Shown one piece after another: positions 22,876-34,460 of a DNA stretch of 64,000 nt. Source of the stretch: Hymenopus coronatus (lineage: Eukaryota; Arthropoda; Insecta; Mantodea; Hymenopodidae); NCBI GenBank assembly GCA_030762935.1, contig CM060880.1, positions 15,059,001-15,123,000 on the forward strand, in the 5' to 3' direction. Under the pieces are notes generated by a model, which ran no database searches, had not been told where the DNA came from, and saw nothing but the letters and a program-made list of their open reading frames with translations. Each line of letters opens with the position of its first letter. The stretch's first letter is position 1. A program made the position numbers and the translations under genes.

Positions 22876-23850
22876 TCAGACCCTATCATACACTACTGCT
22901 TTCACATATTTGTTAAAATGTCTAAAATGTTTGTGTATTAGTTCTTTCTGTGGCACTGGCCATGTTCCTCCACTTTTGTAGACTTCTTCTTTTAGCTTGT
23001 TTCTGGCGTGTTGCTGCATTTCACAATCATATAGTAGATGGTCTACGGTCTGCGTGGCTTTCCGACACGGCCAATTAGAGTCGTTTAGGATCCCTATTCG
23101 ATGTAGATGTGATTTATTTTTGCCGTGTCCTGTTACAATTTCGGAGATCTCTGATGTTATCTGGCATTTGAGTTTTAATCTATCTCTAACTGATGGGAAG
23201 TACTTCTTGCATGTTGCTCCTTTAGCTGTGTTGTTCCATTCGTTCTGCCATTTGATGGTTCCTTCTTCCTTTATCTCTGTAATGACTGTTGATTTTGGTT
23301 TTCTCGTATACTCAGTGATTTCGGTGCTTCCTATTGCAGCTTCCTTTGCCAATTTATCTGCCATTTCATTGCCATGATTTCCGACATGCACTTTTATCCA
23401 GCCAAAGTGTACTGTCCAGTTTTGTTCCCGGAGTTTTCTTAATGCTTTTCTTATTTCCGATATAATGAATCCATGTTTAAAGTTGTTTTTTAGTAGATCG
23501 AGAGTAATTTGACTATCTGTGTAAACTGCCACAATTCTTTCTTCAGAGACAATTTGGTCGAAGGATGGTAGGGCTTCCAGGGCTTTAAGAATTCCGATCT
23601 GCTCCGCCTGATTGTTTGAGCAGTGTTGGGGCAGTTTAGCTTTCAACGTGTAAAGAATCTGTCCATTCTTTGTGATGACTGCAGCAGCTCCTACCTTTCC
23701 CTGGAGTTTACTACCATCCGTGAATATTTCTATTTTGCAATTATTTGTTTCTGCAGTCTCGTTCACCTTGATTCTTTCCGCCGGGTGTGGCCACTCCTCC
23801 TTGTTCAATGGTGTATCAATGCCTGTGGGGTCATCAGATGTACTGTGTAT
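22876..23850 (-). pseudogene. LINE RNase H domain and C-terminus
   Basis: The open frame has the RNase H catalytic set in order: IFTDGSK (Asp), NNQAEQIGILKAL (Glu), VAVYTDSQITLDLL (Asp) and GNHGNEMADKLAKEAA (His and Asp). It continues with a C-terminal region containing WPCRKATQTVDHLLYDCEMQ, the Cys/His end typical of RNase H-bearing LINEs (Jockey/I/R1 group). In such elements RNase H removes the RNA strand during target-primed insertion. The frame is intact for about 310 codons, but the upstream part is shifted by one base near 23840. The element is dead: truncated and frameshifted. Confidence 0.85.
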
Positions 23851-24212
23851 GTCTGTGCTGTTTCAGTATTACTGATCCCTAATGGTTTAATTCCAGCTAT
23901 AACACATGAGGCTTCGTATGGTAGTGTTTTATAGGCTTTTGCTATCGTGATATTTATAATTCTTTGTACTCTCTTCAGTTTATTTAAATTTTTCTGCTTT
24001 CTTAGTGCTTCCTCCCATATTGGCGCTCCGTTTGTTATCATAGGTAATATTGCTCCCTTATATATAGTATTTAATGCTGCATGTCCTAGACCCCAGTGCA
24101 TTCTTGCTGCTCTTCTTAACATGTTCATTAGGCTCATTGCCTTGTTTGCTGTAGTCTCGATTTGTTTATCGAAGCGTAGTTTGTAGTTGAGGCATATTCC
24201 TAAGTACTTCAT
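23805..24212 (-). pseudogene. LINE reverse transcriptase, C-terminal thumb part
   Basis: MKYLGICLNYKLRFDKQIET, then RAARMHWGLGHAALNTIYKG, AILPMITNGAPIWEEAL and LNKLKRVQRIINITIAKAYK are the classic end of a non-LTR reverse transcriptase (the LG-x-x-LD-like strand and the L...VQR...R..AYKT helix). The YxDD catalytic box is upstream and lost by 5' truncation. A one-base shift near 23840 separates it from the RNase H frame; the alternate frame reads DDPTGIDTPLNKEEW through the junction. Confidence 0.82.
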
Positions 24213-24260
24213 TTCTTGAACTTGCTTGATTCGTTCATAGTTTACTATGTATTAGTGTAT

Positions 24261-24345
24261 AGTTGCTATTTAGTTTTTCTTGTGGTCATGCAAGGAGCAT
24301 GGAATTTAAAGCCATCACATAGCTATCTGTTGCTATTATCTACTT
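24261..24345 (+). repeat. R1 repeat, continuation after LINE
   Basis: Contains GGTCATGCAAGGAGCATGGA and CATCACATAGCTA, as in the right half of R1. It starts with the target duplication AGTTGCTATTT. Confidence 0.45.
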
Positions 24346-24579
24346 TTTATAGTCAGTCTTCTTATACCTTTCATTTGAAATCATTGGCGTCAACACTTTT
24401 TGAAGCGAGTATAGCAAAGCTTGTGCACAGGTACGATAAATGTCTCAATCTTTTCGGTGATTATGTTGAAAAGTAACCATAAGCGTACAAGACTTTTAGT
24501 AATAAAATAATTGTTTTCTATGAACTTGTCTTTTATTTATAGCCTATCGGAGGTTAAAAAAAGCAACCCTTGTATTTTT

Positions 24580-24765
24580 ACAAAAGCCTATACTTATATT
24601 TACTTCATGCTAAACAAGATAAACATAAGCAGAAATAGTTTTATTACACATTTCCTGTAGATACCAGGGGCCTAAAGGAATGCACTAGGCTAAAGTGATA
24701 CTCAAAAATCTTTTAAGAGCTGGATGTGTGAATGGTTTTGAAATTCCATTCTCTTTATATGACCA

Positions 24766-24811
<46 letters not shown>

Positions 24812-24907
24812 AGGGCTAGAGAGAGAGTGAGATAACGAGAGAGAGCAAGGGAGGGGGAGAGTGAGAGAGAGAGGGCTAGAGAGAGAGTGCGAGAGTGAGC
24901 GAGAGCA

Positions 24908-24979
<72 letters not shown>

Positions 24980-25652
24980 AATTTAATCTAATGAAAAGGC
25001 ATATCTCAGAAACATTTGCTTTATCAAAAAAAAAAATGAAGAGGACTACAGAGCTGCCCTAAAAGGTTAGAGATATTTCATTTGACTTGAAAATATCTTA
25101 TACATTCAACCTGGTTTTAAAATGTCATAACTCAAAAACTCAATGTGTTTACTTACAGGGTTTAGTGTCTGTTACTTAGTACAAAACTATAGCAATACAT
25201 TAGTTAATATTTGGAATATTTTATCATCCAAATCTGAAAATAAATTTGTATTTTATAAAAACATAATCAAACTAAACGGCTTATATGTTTTATTAATTTG
25301 CTGAGTTGGTTTTTTTTTGACCGTCACTGTCACTAAATTCCTCCAAACATCATCAATTAAACTGCTTATATTTGAAAAAAATCATAATCTCGTTATTTTA
25401 ATTAAAACCATTAGAGTCATTTTTAAAAAATCAAAATTTTGAAAAGTGTTTCATGTAAAGAGTAGTTTATGGTGGGGAATTTTCTTGAAAACCTGAACAG
25501 ACAGACTGACAGATACACACAAACATCCACATCTTTTTCTAAAAATGTTTTTTTAATCAGGGGCCTCAAAACATATATTTCTTGTGAAATGTTGACATTG
25601 AATTTTTAGGTGGCATACAATACTTTGCTACACTTAGTAAAGAAAATAAAAC
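24580..25652 (-). repeat. R1 repeat, diverged, with GA satellite inside
   Basis: Starts at AAAGCCTATACTTATATTTA, is split by a 200-base GA run, resumes with GCATATCTCAGAAAC and ends at AGTAAAGAAAATAAAA. The middle is rearranged. Confidence 0.6.
24769..24975. repeat. GA microsatellite, about 200 bp
   Basis: Purine-only GA run with GGAG and CTAGA interruptions, purest at the right end. It sits within an old R1 copy at the position after CCAGGA. Confidence 0.95.
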
Positions 25653-26778
25653 GCCAGTTACATCACTGGGATGCAACGCGAAGAATTTTAGTTTTTAAAG
25701 TTTGTAGTAATTCCTTTTTGTAATTATAATCATTTAAGAGATATTTCTTGTTAGTTGGAATTTCACAACATTTAAAATTAAACTCCTGTGAAATGTTATA
25801 TCTGTTCTTTTGTTTCTTTTGAGGCTATGCAAATAGTATTAAAAATGTAAAAATTGGTCTGCCTTACTAGCCACCATCTTGTGTAGTATGTAGCTAAACA
25901 AAATGTATATTGAAATCATTTTGGAAAGAATTTATTATGTGTAACAAAAAGTAGAAAACAGGACATCTAATACAGTCTTTATTTCCTTAGAAACAGTCTA
26001 TTTGAATTCCTTAAATTAATGTTAGTATTTCCCCCAAAAGCATGAAAACTTAGCTTCATTTTCATTTGGCCAGATATTTTGTAACCTATATGTAGAAATG
26101 TACCCCATAATGGGAGAGTTGAACTACTACATTAGCTTCAGGTGGTTATTTAGCTAAATCCAGTCCTTTAGTTTAGATTCATTATTCATTTGCAGGTCAA
26201 AGGAACTTTAGTTTTGGGGTAGTTTAGTTTCTTTAAGAGTTTTCTCTTTCAATTCCTTTCATTAAAACTTGGGCACAAATAACTATTTCACCATTTCATT
26301 TCACTTGATACCAAATTGTGTTCATTTTTGCTGATTATTCTTTCTTCTAATTTTAGCCACTCTTGTTATCTTGCTTTTAACTGTCAACTGTTTACTTGTA
26401 TTATAACTAGCTAAAATACTCGGTCTTGATGGTTTATCCTTACCACATTTAGCCTTGTCCAATAGTCGGAGGTATTTAGAAATTATTAAACAAATACTCA
26501 AACAAATAGTTAATTAAACTCCAGAAACTATAAAGAAAGAAAATAACTGAGTAAACAATGTTTAAACAACAACAAATATCACAATGATATGAATGTAGCC
26601 CTGACTCATGTTGCTACATTTTGGGTGACTCGTCGACATTTACAGAGAAAATCTCAGTTAGGAAGAAGTAAAACCAGTTTAACTAACGTCAACACATCCT
26701 TGTTTATTCTCAGTAACCAACATACCTAAAATTTAAAAAATTAAAAACAGAAGCACTATTAGGAGTGAAGTAGTCATC
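25653..26778. other. Intron sequence, nothing seen
   Basis: AT-rich; no readable motif in six frames. Confidence 0.55.
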
Positions 26779-26940
26779 ATTAATTTGGAGTTACACTGAG
26801 TCGCAATTATTTACATTCACACTGATTGAGTCATCAAACTGCTGAAGATGCGAATGTTCTTTAAAAACATTTCAAGTTTTTCAAAATATCTACTGAAGGT
26901 GAGTGTAAATAAGCATGACTCAGTATAACTCCAAATTAAT
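26779..26940. mobile_element. Palindromic MITE, 162 bp
   Basis: Arms at 26779-26820 and 26899-26940 are inverted copies (ATTAATTTGGAGTTACACTG and its partner) with a short centre, about 85% matched. No coding content. The family is unknown; TTAA or TA is the likely target. Confidence 0.65.
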
Positions 26941-26963
26941 ACATAAAACTACCAAGAACCTGC

Positions 26964-26994
26964 AAGAAAGAAAGAAAGAAAGAAAAAAAAAAAA
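26964..26994. repeat. AAAG repeat and A-run
   Basis: AAGAAAGAAAGAAAGAAAGA then A12. It resembles the tail of SINE family C, but no SINE body precedes it. Confidence 0.85.
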
Positions 26995-27987
26995 CATATA
27001 AAAGAGAAGAGGAAGAAGAAAAATACTTTGTCTGGTTTGATGCTGTTGCTATTATCCATTTCCACCTATCACTTCTGAATGTCATCTGGTTTGTTTTCTG
27101 CTTATAAAACATCAAAAACTTTCCATAGAGAAAGAAACCCGCTGGTTACAAAAATTGAGAAACTACAATGATTAGGTGAGTATCCAAACATTGGAATATG
27201 ATCACAGAATGTGTGGTTGTTAACATCAACTATTTATTATTATATGTTAATATTTATAATAGAAATTTTATGATCAGTACAATTATAATGAATCATTTTG
27301 TGTTATTTTGTATCAATATACAATAAACACTCATATAAAGATAAATAAAATGATATTTAAGAAAATCTATTTCGTCTTGTTTGATGCTGCTGTTATTACA
27401 GTCTAATAATGATAATGTTTTTAAAAACTTTTCAAACGTGCAATTATTACCTTTGCATTAGTGCAAGCATAATAGTTGTTTGCAATTATCTGATGTTTTA
27501 TTACTTCATGATCAATGCCAGATAGTAAATTATCAAATAATATGTGAATTTGCTGTCTTTGTGGGGTCATGAGAGCCTGAGTAGGGAATTATTTCTTATA
27601 TTGGGAATGTTTGAGCTTTTAAGACCATTATTGCTAATCATATAGGTGGTCTTGTGAACTTTTGTACGCATTTAATAATAATAATAATGATGATGATGAT
27701 GATGACAATAATAATAACAACAACAAAAACAATGTTATGATTTAATTGAAATTAAATGAAATAATTAATCCTGTGAAATGGGATGGAATTTTGAATTCTA
27801 AGCTAGACAGTAATTTTTGCCCTGTGTCAAAGGTTAGTGCCAAGTTTGGTCAAGATGGTGCAACTGTGTGGAAGCCTATAAAAATATATGTACACTGACT
27901 TTTATGTACTAAGATGAGTTGTTTTGTGAAATATTCAATACCAGAGCAAGTATTCCTAATAGAAAAGGAAACATGGGAATTATTCAA
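26995..27987. other. Intron sequence with a short internal duplication
   Basis: GTCTGGTTTGATGCTGTTGC at 27030 recurs as GTCTTGTTTGATGCTGCTGT at 27373, a possible old local duplication. Otherwise empty apart from the AAT/GAT run. Confidence 0.4.
27671..27725. repeat. AAT/GAT trinucleotide run
   Basis: AATAATAATAATGATGATGA then AATAATAACAACAAC; intronic. Confidence 0.9.
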
Positions 27988-28217
27988 GGAACTTTTTTTT
28001 TTTGGCTTAACATCCTTTAACATGGTTGGTCATATCGGACAATGAATGAAATTGGTGAAATGATGCTCAAATGATCTCGGAGCTTAAAGTTACTCGACAT
28101 TTGTCTTCTCAAGACAAGGGAAAACCTTATCCAGGTAACTCACCCTAAGCAAGATTGAAACTCACAACCTTTTGAACGTGAGGCAGACACGCTACCACCA
28201 CACTACCCTGGCGGGCA
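27988..28217 (-). repeat. tRNA-derived SINE, family C
   Basis: Reverse copy, TTTTTTTTGGCTTAACATCC to CACTACCCTGGC. It carries the same GAAATGATGCTCAAATGATC block as the copy at 10707. Confidence 0.72.
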
Positions 28218-29159
28218 AGGAACATTTTTGCACTTCATTCAATGCCAGTGAAAAACATTCAAGATTGGTGTAGCAATAGCATGCAACTGGATTCATTGCA
28301 AGTGCACCAAGATACAGAGTGCCATATATTTGAACAACTCGGCTTAATTCCGAAGTTAATGAAATGACGTCTTGGAAAGTTCACCAACAGGTCCATGTGA
28401 TTAGGAGAACTTGCAGATGTTAAAGGCTTAGAATTTAAAACTATACAGGAGTATTATTTCTACTCTTAGTTGTTGAATGTGGTTACAGCTAGTTGTTCAG
28501 ACCTTGTTGATAACCAGTGACAAGACTTGGTTGGGAAACTTCCAGAACAACAACATTGCATGACAACCCTAACCTAATTCACAAGCAAAAGTTCAGTGGT
28601 GGCTGCTGAGGCAAGTGTCTTGTGGTGCCAAGAAACTATTGTTGTAATAAAACTCTTCAAATACCTGTTTATTCTTGCAAAAGTATCAATCTATTGTGTA
28701 ATTTTGTGAATAACCAGTATATTTCATAATGTGTTATTTAAATAAAATTAATGGAGTGGAAAACGGAAAATGCAACAGTGCTTTGCACTCAAGTTGTAGA
28801 CAAAAGATCAGAACAAGTCTATGCCTAGTATAATTCCTGGAGGACGTTATAAGAGGGGCTTGTGTATGACTACACGAAACAGAAAGAAAAATGGAAAGAC
28901 TAATGCTACCAATTTAGTGATCTATTGCTGACAATTCCTAGATGTGCATTAGAAATTAAAGGGAACAACTAATATTTAAAACTAAAATAAAATATTGAAA
29001 TAATGCTCCAACATTTTAAAACTTAATGGCGATATTATATTCAAAACATGTGTATTTGTTTATAAGGATATATTGGTGTCTATTTCTGCACTTGATTTAA
29101 ACAAACTTCAAAATGCATTGGCATTAATTTGCAGTAAGGTGGTAACATTGCATTTACAG
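28218..29159. other. Intron before the microexon, nothing seen
   Basis: No repeat ends or splice-bounded open frames apart from the acceptor at 29159. Confidence 0.5.
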
Positions 29160-29205
29160 GAGGATTTTGGCACAAACAGTGCTTTCCTTCTTAGTCGCCT
29201 GCAAG
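29160..29205 (+). CDS. Gene microexon, 46 nt
   Basis: The acceptor is GCATTTACAG|GAG and the donor CTGCAAG|GTACTG. The exon encodes EDFGTNSAFLLSRLQ and carries one base over. It is needed for phase. The exon at 16226 ends on a codon boundary, while the exon at 37063 starts with two bases of a codon. This exon starts at phase 0 and leaves one base, so it bridges them exactly, giving LSRLQ-V-LNIAMVLPS as one continuous amphipathic helix. It is isolated by introns of about 12.8 kb and 7.9 kb. It is too short to stand on composition alone. Confidence 0.62.
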
Positions 29206-29725
29206 GTACTGTGCTTTACTGCACACCACATCCACCCATAAACAGCCTTATAGCCCTATGATAGCTATATGCAATATCACTCCAGTTTTCTTTAACTCCA
29301 GTTATTATAGTTGTAAACTTGATCTTCTTGGATTTTATCCCTAATTAATGATAGTATGTTTTAATGACATTACATTTCTTTAAGAAAATGTTTATTTTCA
29401 AATTAAATGAGATGAGAAATGCCAGTTATTTGTGCTCAACACTGTATTTTCTATGAAAAGCTTGTCAGCTAATGCAAGCATCTCTCATAAAGATTTGTAG
29501 TTTTGATATTCAAAGCATACCAAGTAATCCTTCACTGTGGATAAATAAGTCCATTTTCTCCATAGTGGACTTCCAGTTACTTAATGCTTCTCTTAAATAT
29601 ACAAATCCTAATGTCCTATTCATAATAGTGTAGTTAGTAACCACAGTGTTGGTCATAGGAAACAGAACATATGATTTACAAGTTAATTAATTGGGATTGA
29701 ATATAAACAGTGAAACTTTTTAGTA
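29206..29725. other. Intron sequence, nothing seen
   Basis: Between the microexon and the mariner; AT-rich. Confidence 0.5.
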
Positions 29726-30680
29726 CAGGGTGTATATAAATGAATATTGGGGTTTTAACTCTTTATAATATTTATTACATTCAACTTACAGTTATGAATG
29801 ATATGTCAAGTGAAAAAGCAACTCAAACAGTTTTACCAAGAAGCTTAAAAATGTTCAATGTGACTACCCTTTGTCACACGGCACACATCAAGTCTATAGC
29901 CGAGTTCTTCCCAAACGTTGATAAGTGTGTATTCAGTAATTGTAGCAACAGCTGCTTCAATCCGGTTTCTTAATTCAGGGAGGTCAGCTGGTAGCAGAGG
30001 CACGTACACATGATCCTTGATGAAGCCCCAAAGGTAAAAATCGCATGGCGTTAGGTCAGGAGTACGTGGAGGCCATGCATAGCAAGCCCTGTAATTGGGG
30101 TCCTGCGGCCTATCCAGTGCTCGGGTACAGTGACGTTCAACCAATCGCATACTTCGTTATGCCAGTGAGGTGGCGCACCATCCTGCTGGAAAATGAAGTT
30201 CTCTGGCTCATTTTCTTCCAACTGAGAGAAGAGCCATTGCTCTAGTGTATCAAGGTAAGAAGTGCCAGTTACAGTAGGTTCACCAAAAATGAAAGGCCCA
30301 TAAACTTTTTGCCGGGATACGGCACAAAAAACATTCACTTTAGGGGAATCTCGTTGCATTTGTACCATCTTGTGAGGATTTTCTATGCCCCATATGCGCA
30401 CATTATGAGTGTTAACATGTCCACTAAGGTGAAAGGTCGATTCATCACCGAAGACAACACGATCCATAAAATCGTCATGATTTCTGTTAACTAGTCGCCA
30501 TCTTTACTACTACCACTGTCTAGCGGATTGCGGCAGAAACATTGCACGCACATGCGCACTTGTGCCAACAAGCAAAACTGTTTGAGTTGCTTTTTCATTT
30601 AACATATCATTTATAACTAAGTTGAATGTAATAAATATTATAAAGAGTTAAAACCCCGATATCCATTTATATACACCCTG
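29726..30680 (-). mobile_element. Mariner-like element with long inverted repeats
   Basis: CAGGGTGTATATAAATG at 29726 pairs with its inverse ending at 30680, and similarity extends inward about 65 bases on each side (AACTCTTTATAATATTTATT). TA precedes the left end; the right neighbour is TG. The inside is a broken transposase on the minus strand with no room for its N-terminal DNA-binding part. Confidence 0.82.
29845..30467 (-). pseudogene. Mariner-like transposase, catalytic part, frameshifted
   Basis: The first frame (30467 downward) has VVFGDESTFHLSGHVNTHNV with the first catalytic Asp, then NVFCAVSRQKVYGPFIFGEP and FIFQQDGAPPHWHNEVCDWL with the second. A frameshift near 30110 moves to the frame carrying YACYAWPPRTPDL-like WPPRTPDLTPCDFYLWGFIK, the third acidic region, and a tail ending VTKGSHIEHF. 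The motif set is that of IS630/Tc1/mariner DDE/D transposases widespread in arthropods. The N-terminal helix-turn-helix is deleted. It cannot be functional. Confidence 0.82.
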
Positions 30681-31808
30681 TGGAATAACTTAGCACTGAT
30701 ATATGACCTGAAAGTCATTGAAATGACCCAGATAACAAAGTGTTGATATAAAGGATAAGGGAATGCATTTCCAACTTTAACATTCTATTAAATGAAACCA
30801 ATAGAAGATAAACCCAACTTAATTTAGTCAGCTTACCCTGCCCATATGGAGGACTTATACATGGGTATCTAGGGACAGGAGTCTGTCAAGGAACCAACAA
30901 CGTTTAATCATATGAAGAACTGTCCTGTAGCCAGGCATGAGAGTAAAATAAGTAGAAGGTATGAATAGATGGCAAAGTGGATAATAGGAAAGATGTTGAT
31001 GGGACAATTGGTGGAATGAATGGCAGGGAAATTGGTGAGCCCATAGTAAACCTGCCAAATCCCACATGCAGTCCCATGGGATTGCTGCCAAACAAGTCAT
31101 GTCTGGTGGCTAGTCTGAAGTGAGCAACTGCTTCTTTTCTTGAGATATTTTTTATTTTTTGTACTATTTCTTTTATGTTGGAGTAAATTTTATCACAAAT
31201 TTCCTTCTGAATATTATGTTAGTATATTTGCTCAGTATTAATTTTGATATTTTTTAGTTTTTCATCTAATCTACAAGACCTTTTAGGTTTTGAGTGTAGC
31301 ACTGCACCCTTTTTGGGCAGAAAATCTACCAATCACTCCCAAATGAGCTGGTAACCATTGATGTATTATCTGTTGAAATTTTGTTTGGAGTAATAATAGC
31401 AACAGTTCTCATGTGATTTAATTTTCAAACTTCTGCTGATCAAAGACATGACCCATGACCATATGTTTGTAAGTTGTGAAAATTTAAATTTGCTTATATA
31501 TAATGGTTGTTTCCTCTGTAGCATAATAACTGGCTGTGAAGGAAAGGAGTAGAGTTTAGATTCTTTGCACCACTCTTCTGTAACTGGTAAAAAATATAGA
31601 TCCTTGATAGGGCCATATTTGGCCTAGTCAGGTGGAGGTTAAAGGTTATCAGTATAATAGTAGAAAGTATATGAGAGATGGTTGTATTACATGTTACACA
31701 TTTATATTTTGCTTATTTTACTATTATAATACAACTGCTAGAATTAAGTGAAGAGAAAAATCATTTCTTTTTGCATGACTGAACAATTAAAATTTATTAG
31801 GTGTAAAA
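30681..31808. other. Intron sequence, unrecognised
   Basis: A GC-richer part at 30830-31110 is open on the minus strand in two overlapping frames but has no known motif. Possibly an old transposon. Confidence 0.4.
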
Positions 31809-32488
31809 ACATAGATAACACTCAAACTTCACTCTTGAAATAAAGTAACTTACTTTGGACATGTTTCGGTGGCTGTTGCCACCATTTTCAACGGAGATTC
31901 ACTGATGAACTCGTGGTAGCTGCCTGTGGAGGTCTCTCTTCTGGATAGATGAATTTTGAGAAGAGTCCATTTGTTTGTGGTATGTCAAAATTTATGAACT
32001 TGTTTTTGTTTTTTAAAATTAATAGATTTTTGCAAACTGTTAATCCAATTGGATTTTGCACTAATTTTAATAACTTGGGCTCACTGTGAAACTTAAGTTT
32101 TTGAGTCCAAAAATGATGTGCTACAGCTGAATTATCTTCTGTTTCTATTTTAAATATCTCATGTGTTCTTTAAAACTTTTTCCAATGTTTTGTTTTGTTT
32201 TTCCTGTATATACCTTTTCACATTCCAAGTTATTAAAATTAGTGCAGAATCCAATTTGATTAACAGTTTGGGAAAATCTATTAATTTTAAAAAACAAAAA
32301 CAAGGTCATAAATTTTGACATACCACAAACAAATGGACTCATCTCAAAATTATCTATCTGGAAGAGAGACCTCCTTAGGTCGCTACCATGAGTTCATCAG
32401 TGAATCTCCGTTGAAAATGGTGGCAATAGCCACCGAAACCTGTCCGAAGTAATTTATTTCAAGAGTGAAGTTTGAGTATAATCTATGT
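31809..32488 (-). mobile_element. Penelope-like retroelement remnant with inverted arms
   Basis: Arms at 31809-32079 and 32224-32488 are inverted copies containing CATGTTTCGGTGGCTG and TTTCAACGGAGATTCA, text typical of Penelope-like 3' ends. The centre, minus strand, reads CEKVYTGKTKQNIGKSFKEH then, after a one-base slip, EDNSAVAHHFWTQKLKFHSE. This is the GIY-YIG endonuclease (YTGKTKQ plus the conserved Arg/Lys, Glu-His). Penelope-like elements carry such an endonuclease after the reverse transcriptase, which is missing here. Confidence 0.72.
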
Positions 32489-32843
32489 GTTTATTACTAA
32501 TTGATTAGTTACTTCACTGTGTATTCCCATTAATGTTTTAACTAAAACTTACTTTTCAGCATTGTGTTTCTCTTACAGATTCAGTAGTGTGGGAGAATGT
32601 GGAATTTACTGCACTTGATATGTTCATAGTTGTACAAGCTCAGTTTTGGCAAGTGGCCATGAATGTTTCAGAGGGCAGGTATGACTGGTCCTGGGCTGAC
32701 GTGAAAGAAAGATTGTTGTAAAATATATAGCATATCTTTATCTTCAAGTGCCGTAGACTACACTGTTGGACATCTCCAGAGAAAATTTCCCTTCACTTGG
32801 TGCCATTTGTCTTCTCAAATTAATGAGATTCAATGGCAAATAT

Positions 32844-33716
32844 TTTTACTTTCTCTACACATACTTTGCACATAGTGTATAGAGAAGGTATTGCATTCCA
32901 CCCAAAAATTCAATTCCGAGATTTCACCGGAAATACATGTTTTGGGTCCCCCTAAATCCAAAAAAAGCATTTTTAGAAAAAGGTCCCTGTGTGTGCATGT
33001 GTGTGTTTGTGTGTACACCCGTGCATGTGTGTGACTGTGGACAACATAGCTCAAAAACAAAAAGACCGTTAGATACCAAACTTGGTATTTAAATTTGGTA
33101 TCTTCCAAGGATGCGACATGAAGATTTTCAAGAAAATACCTCATCCCCAACTATCCTTCACATGGAACTTTTTTCGAACATTTTGATTTTCTCAAAAATG
33201 GCTCCAACGATGTTGATTAAAATATTGTACGTTAAAGATATTTACCTGACAAATAAAATGTTTATCTTGAATTTTCTGGGAATAGCCTCTGAAGACTATT
33301 TTATTCTGGATGAATTTTACGGAATTTTGTGTAACTGCTAAACCATAAGAGATGGACAGAAACTTACCAGACAAAAAATGTAGAGCATGTTAAAACACAC
33401 AATTTAATTTATATAAATTTTTTTCGTGGAGTTGATCGCTTTTAAGATATTCTTTATTATTGATTTCAGCTTTTCTCATACAGGAATATGTCAACTCGTG
33501 TGCATACAAACAAAGGAACTTCAGCCACATAGTAATCAGCTTTTGACTATCACTTTAACGTATGGTACTCCCTTATTTCGCTTCTACTTACAAGGAAGCA
33601 AGTAATAAGACGATTTCTGCTAATATTTTCTTGATTAGCATGAAGTAAATAGAAGTATAAGCTTTTTAAGAATAATTTGTTGCAGAGATGTAGAGAAAGT
33701 CTAAAACACATCATAT
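32844..33716 (+). repeat. R1 repeat, full length
   Basis: TTTTTACTTTCTCTACACAT, imperfect hairpin, a TG-rich stretch at 32988-33040, the ACCAAACTTGGTATTTAA palindrome and the end GTAGAGAAAGTCTAA. Confidence 0.85.
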
Positions 33717-33989
33717 TTTATTTAGTTTGATTATATCTTTCCAGTAATTAAAACATTGGAAAGGAGTTAAAAGACATTTATAAAAATGCTTGCTTTGTAA
33801 TCAAAAGGATAATTGTCAAAATATTATTAGAATGTGAAGAAACTAAAAATCTTATGGAGAACAAGAAGTACAGAAGTGGTCCAATTTGTCAAGAGAAATT
33901 TGGTGAAAAAGCTGTGTGTAAAATCAAGTAACAATATAAATGGAAATAATTTAGATAAAGAACAAAAGGGCTAATGGCAATTAGTAAGT

Positions 33990-34165
33990 CTGATTGGCTG
34001 CCCTCAATTGGTAGAGCCCTCCCTACTGGCCCAGGCTCGATTCCTCCTTAAAGTCTAGAAGTATGAATGAAAGTGTGAATGTGTGACTGTAAACTTAAAG
34101 ATAAACACCAGAAGTAAAAATGGCATTGCTATGAGCAATTGTTCCAAGAGAGAAATTGCCAATGT
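33990..34165 (+). repeat. tRNA-like SINE, family F3
   Basis: CCCTCAATTGGTAGAGCCCT (box A) and CAGGCTCGATTCCTCC (box B), then a short body. Single copy. Confidence 0.5.
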
Positions 34166-34197
34166 GACCTGATATATTAAACTTAGATTTAAATTGA

Positions 34198-34435
34198 GTT
34201 TTATTTATGGATACTCTTCATCTGTTATGGTTCTCAGTGTACCATTCATGTTGGGCATGAAAGAGCACTTAATTTTGCTCAGAGGCCTCTTTATCAGGCT
34301 AGAGGTTCTTTTATGTGCCATAAATCTACAACGCAGGACCAACAGCTTTACTTCTGCCTTCCGAAGAAGACCATGCTAAGGATTTTTATGCATGAAATAA
34401 TCCATTACACTCCACTGGGTTTGAACCTGCAAAAC
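34198..34435 (-). repeat. SINE family A
   Basis: Reverse copy with AATTTTGCTCAGAGGCCTCT and GGTTTGAACCTGCAAAA (box B reversed). Confidence 0.75.
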
Positions 34436-34460
34436 ATAGAAACCAGAAGTGAAATGTTAA

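Larger units (their letters stand above)
22705..24260 (-). mobile_element. 5'-truncated LINE with poly-A and TSD
   Basis: Reads on the minus strand from about 24260 (inside the reverse transcriptase) to a poly-A seen as T18 at 22702-22720. AGTTGCTATTT flanks both sides (22694-22704 and 24261-24271), an 11-bp target duplication. The coding part holds the end of the reverse transcriptase and an RNase H domain. It is inserted in an old R1 copy, so it is younger than that copy. Confidence 0.85.

Noticed and set aside
22763..23934. Plus-strand open frames over the LINE
   Set aside because: Antisense of the RNase H and reverse transcriptase frames.
24769..24975. Regulatory GAGA-factor binding cluster
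   Set aside because: The run is a simple GA microsatellite inside a decayed repeat, with no promoter nearby.
29740..30245. Plus-strand open frames over the mariner
   Set aside because: Antisense of the transposase; no motifs.
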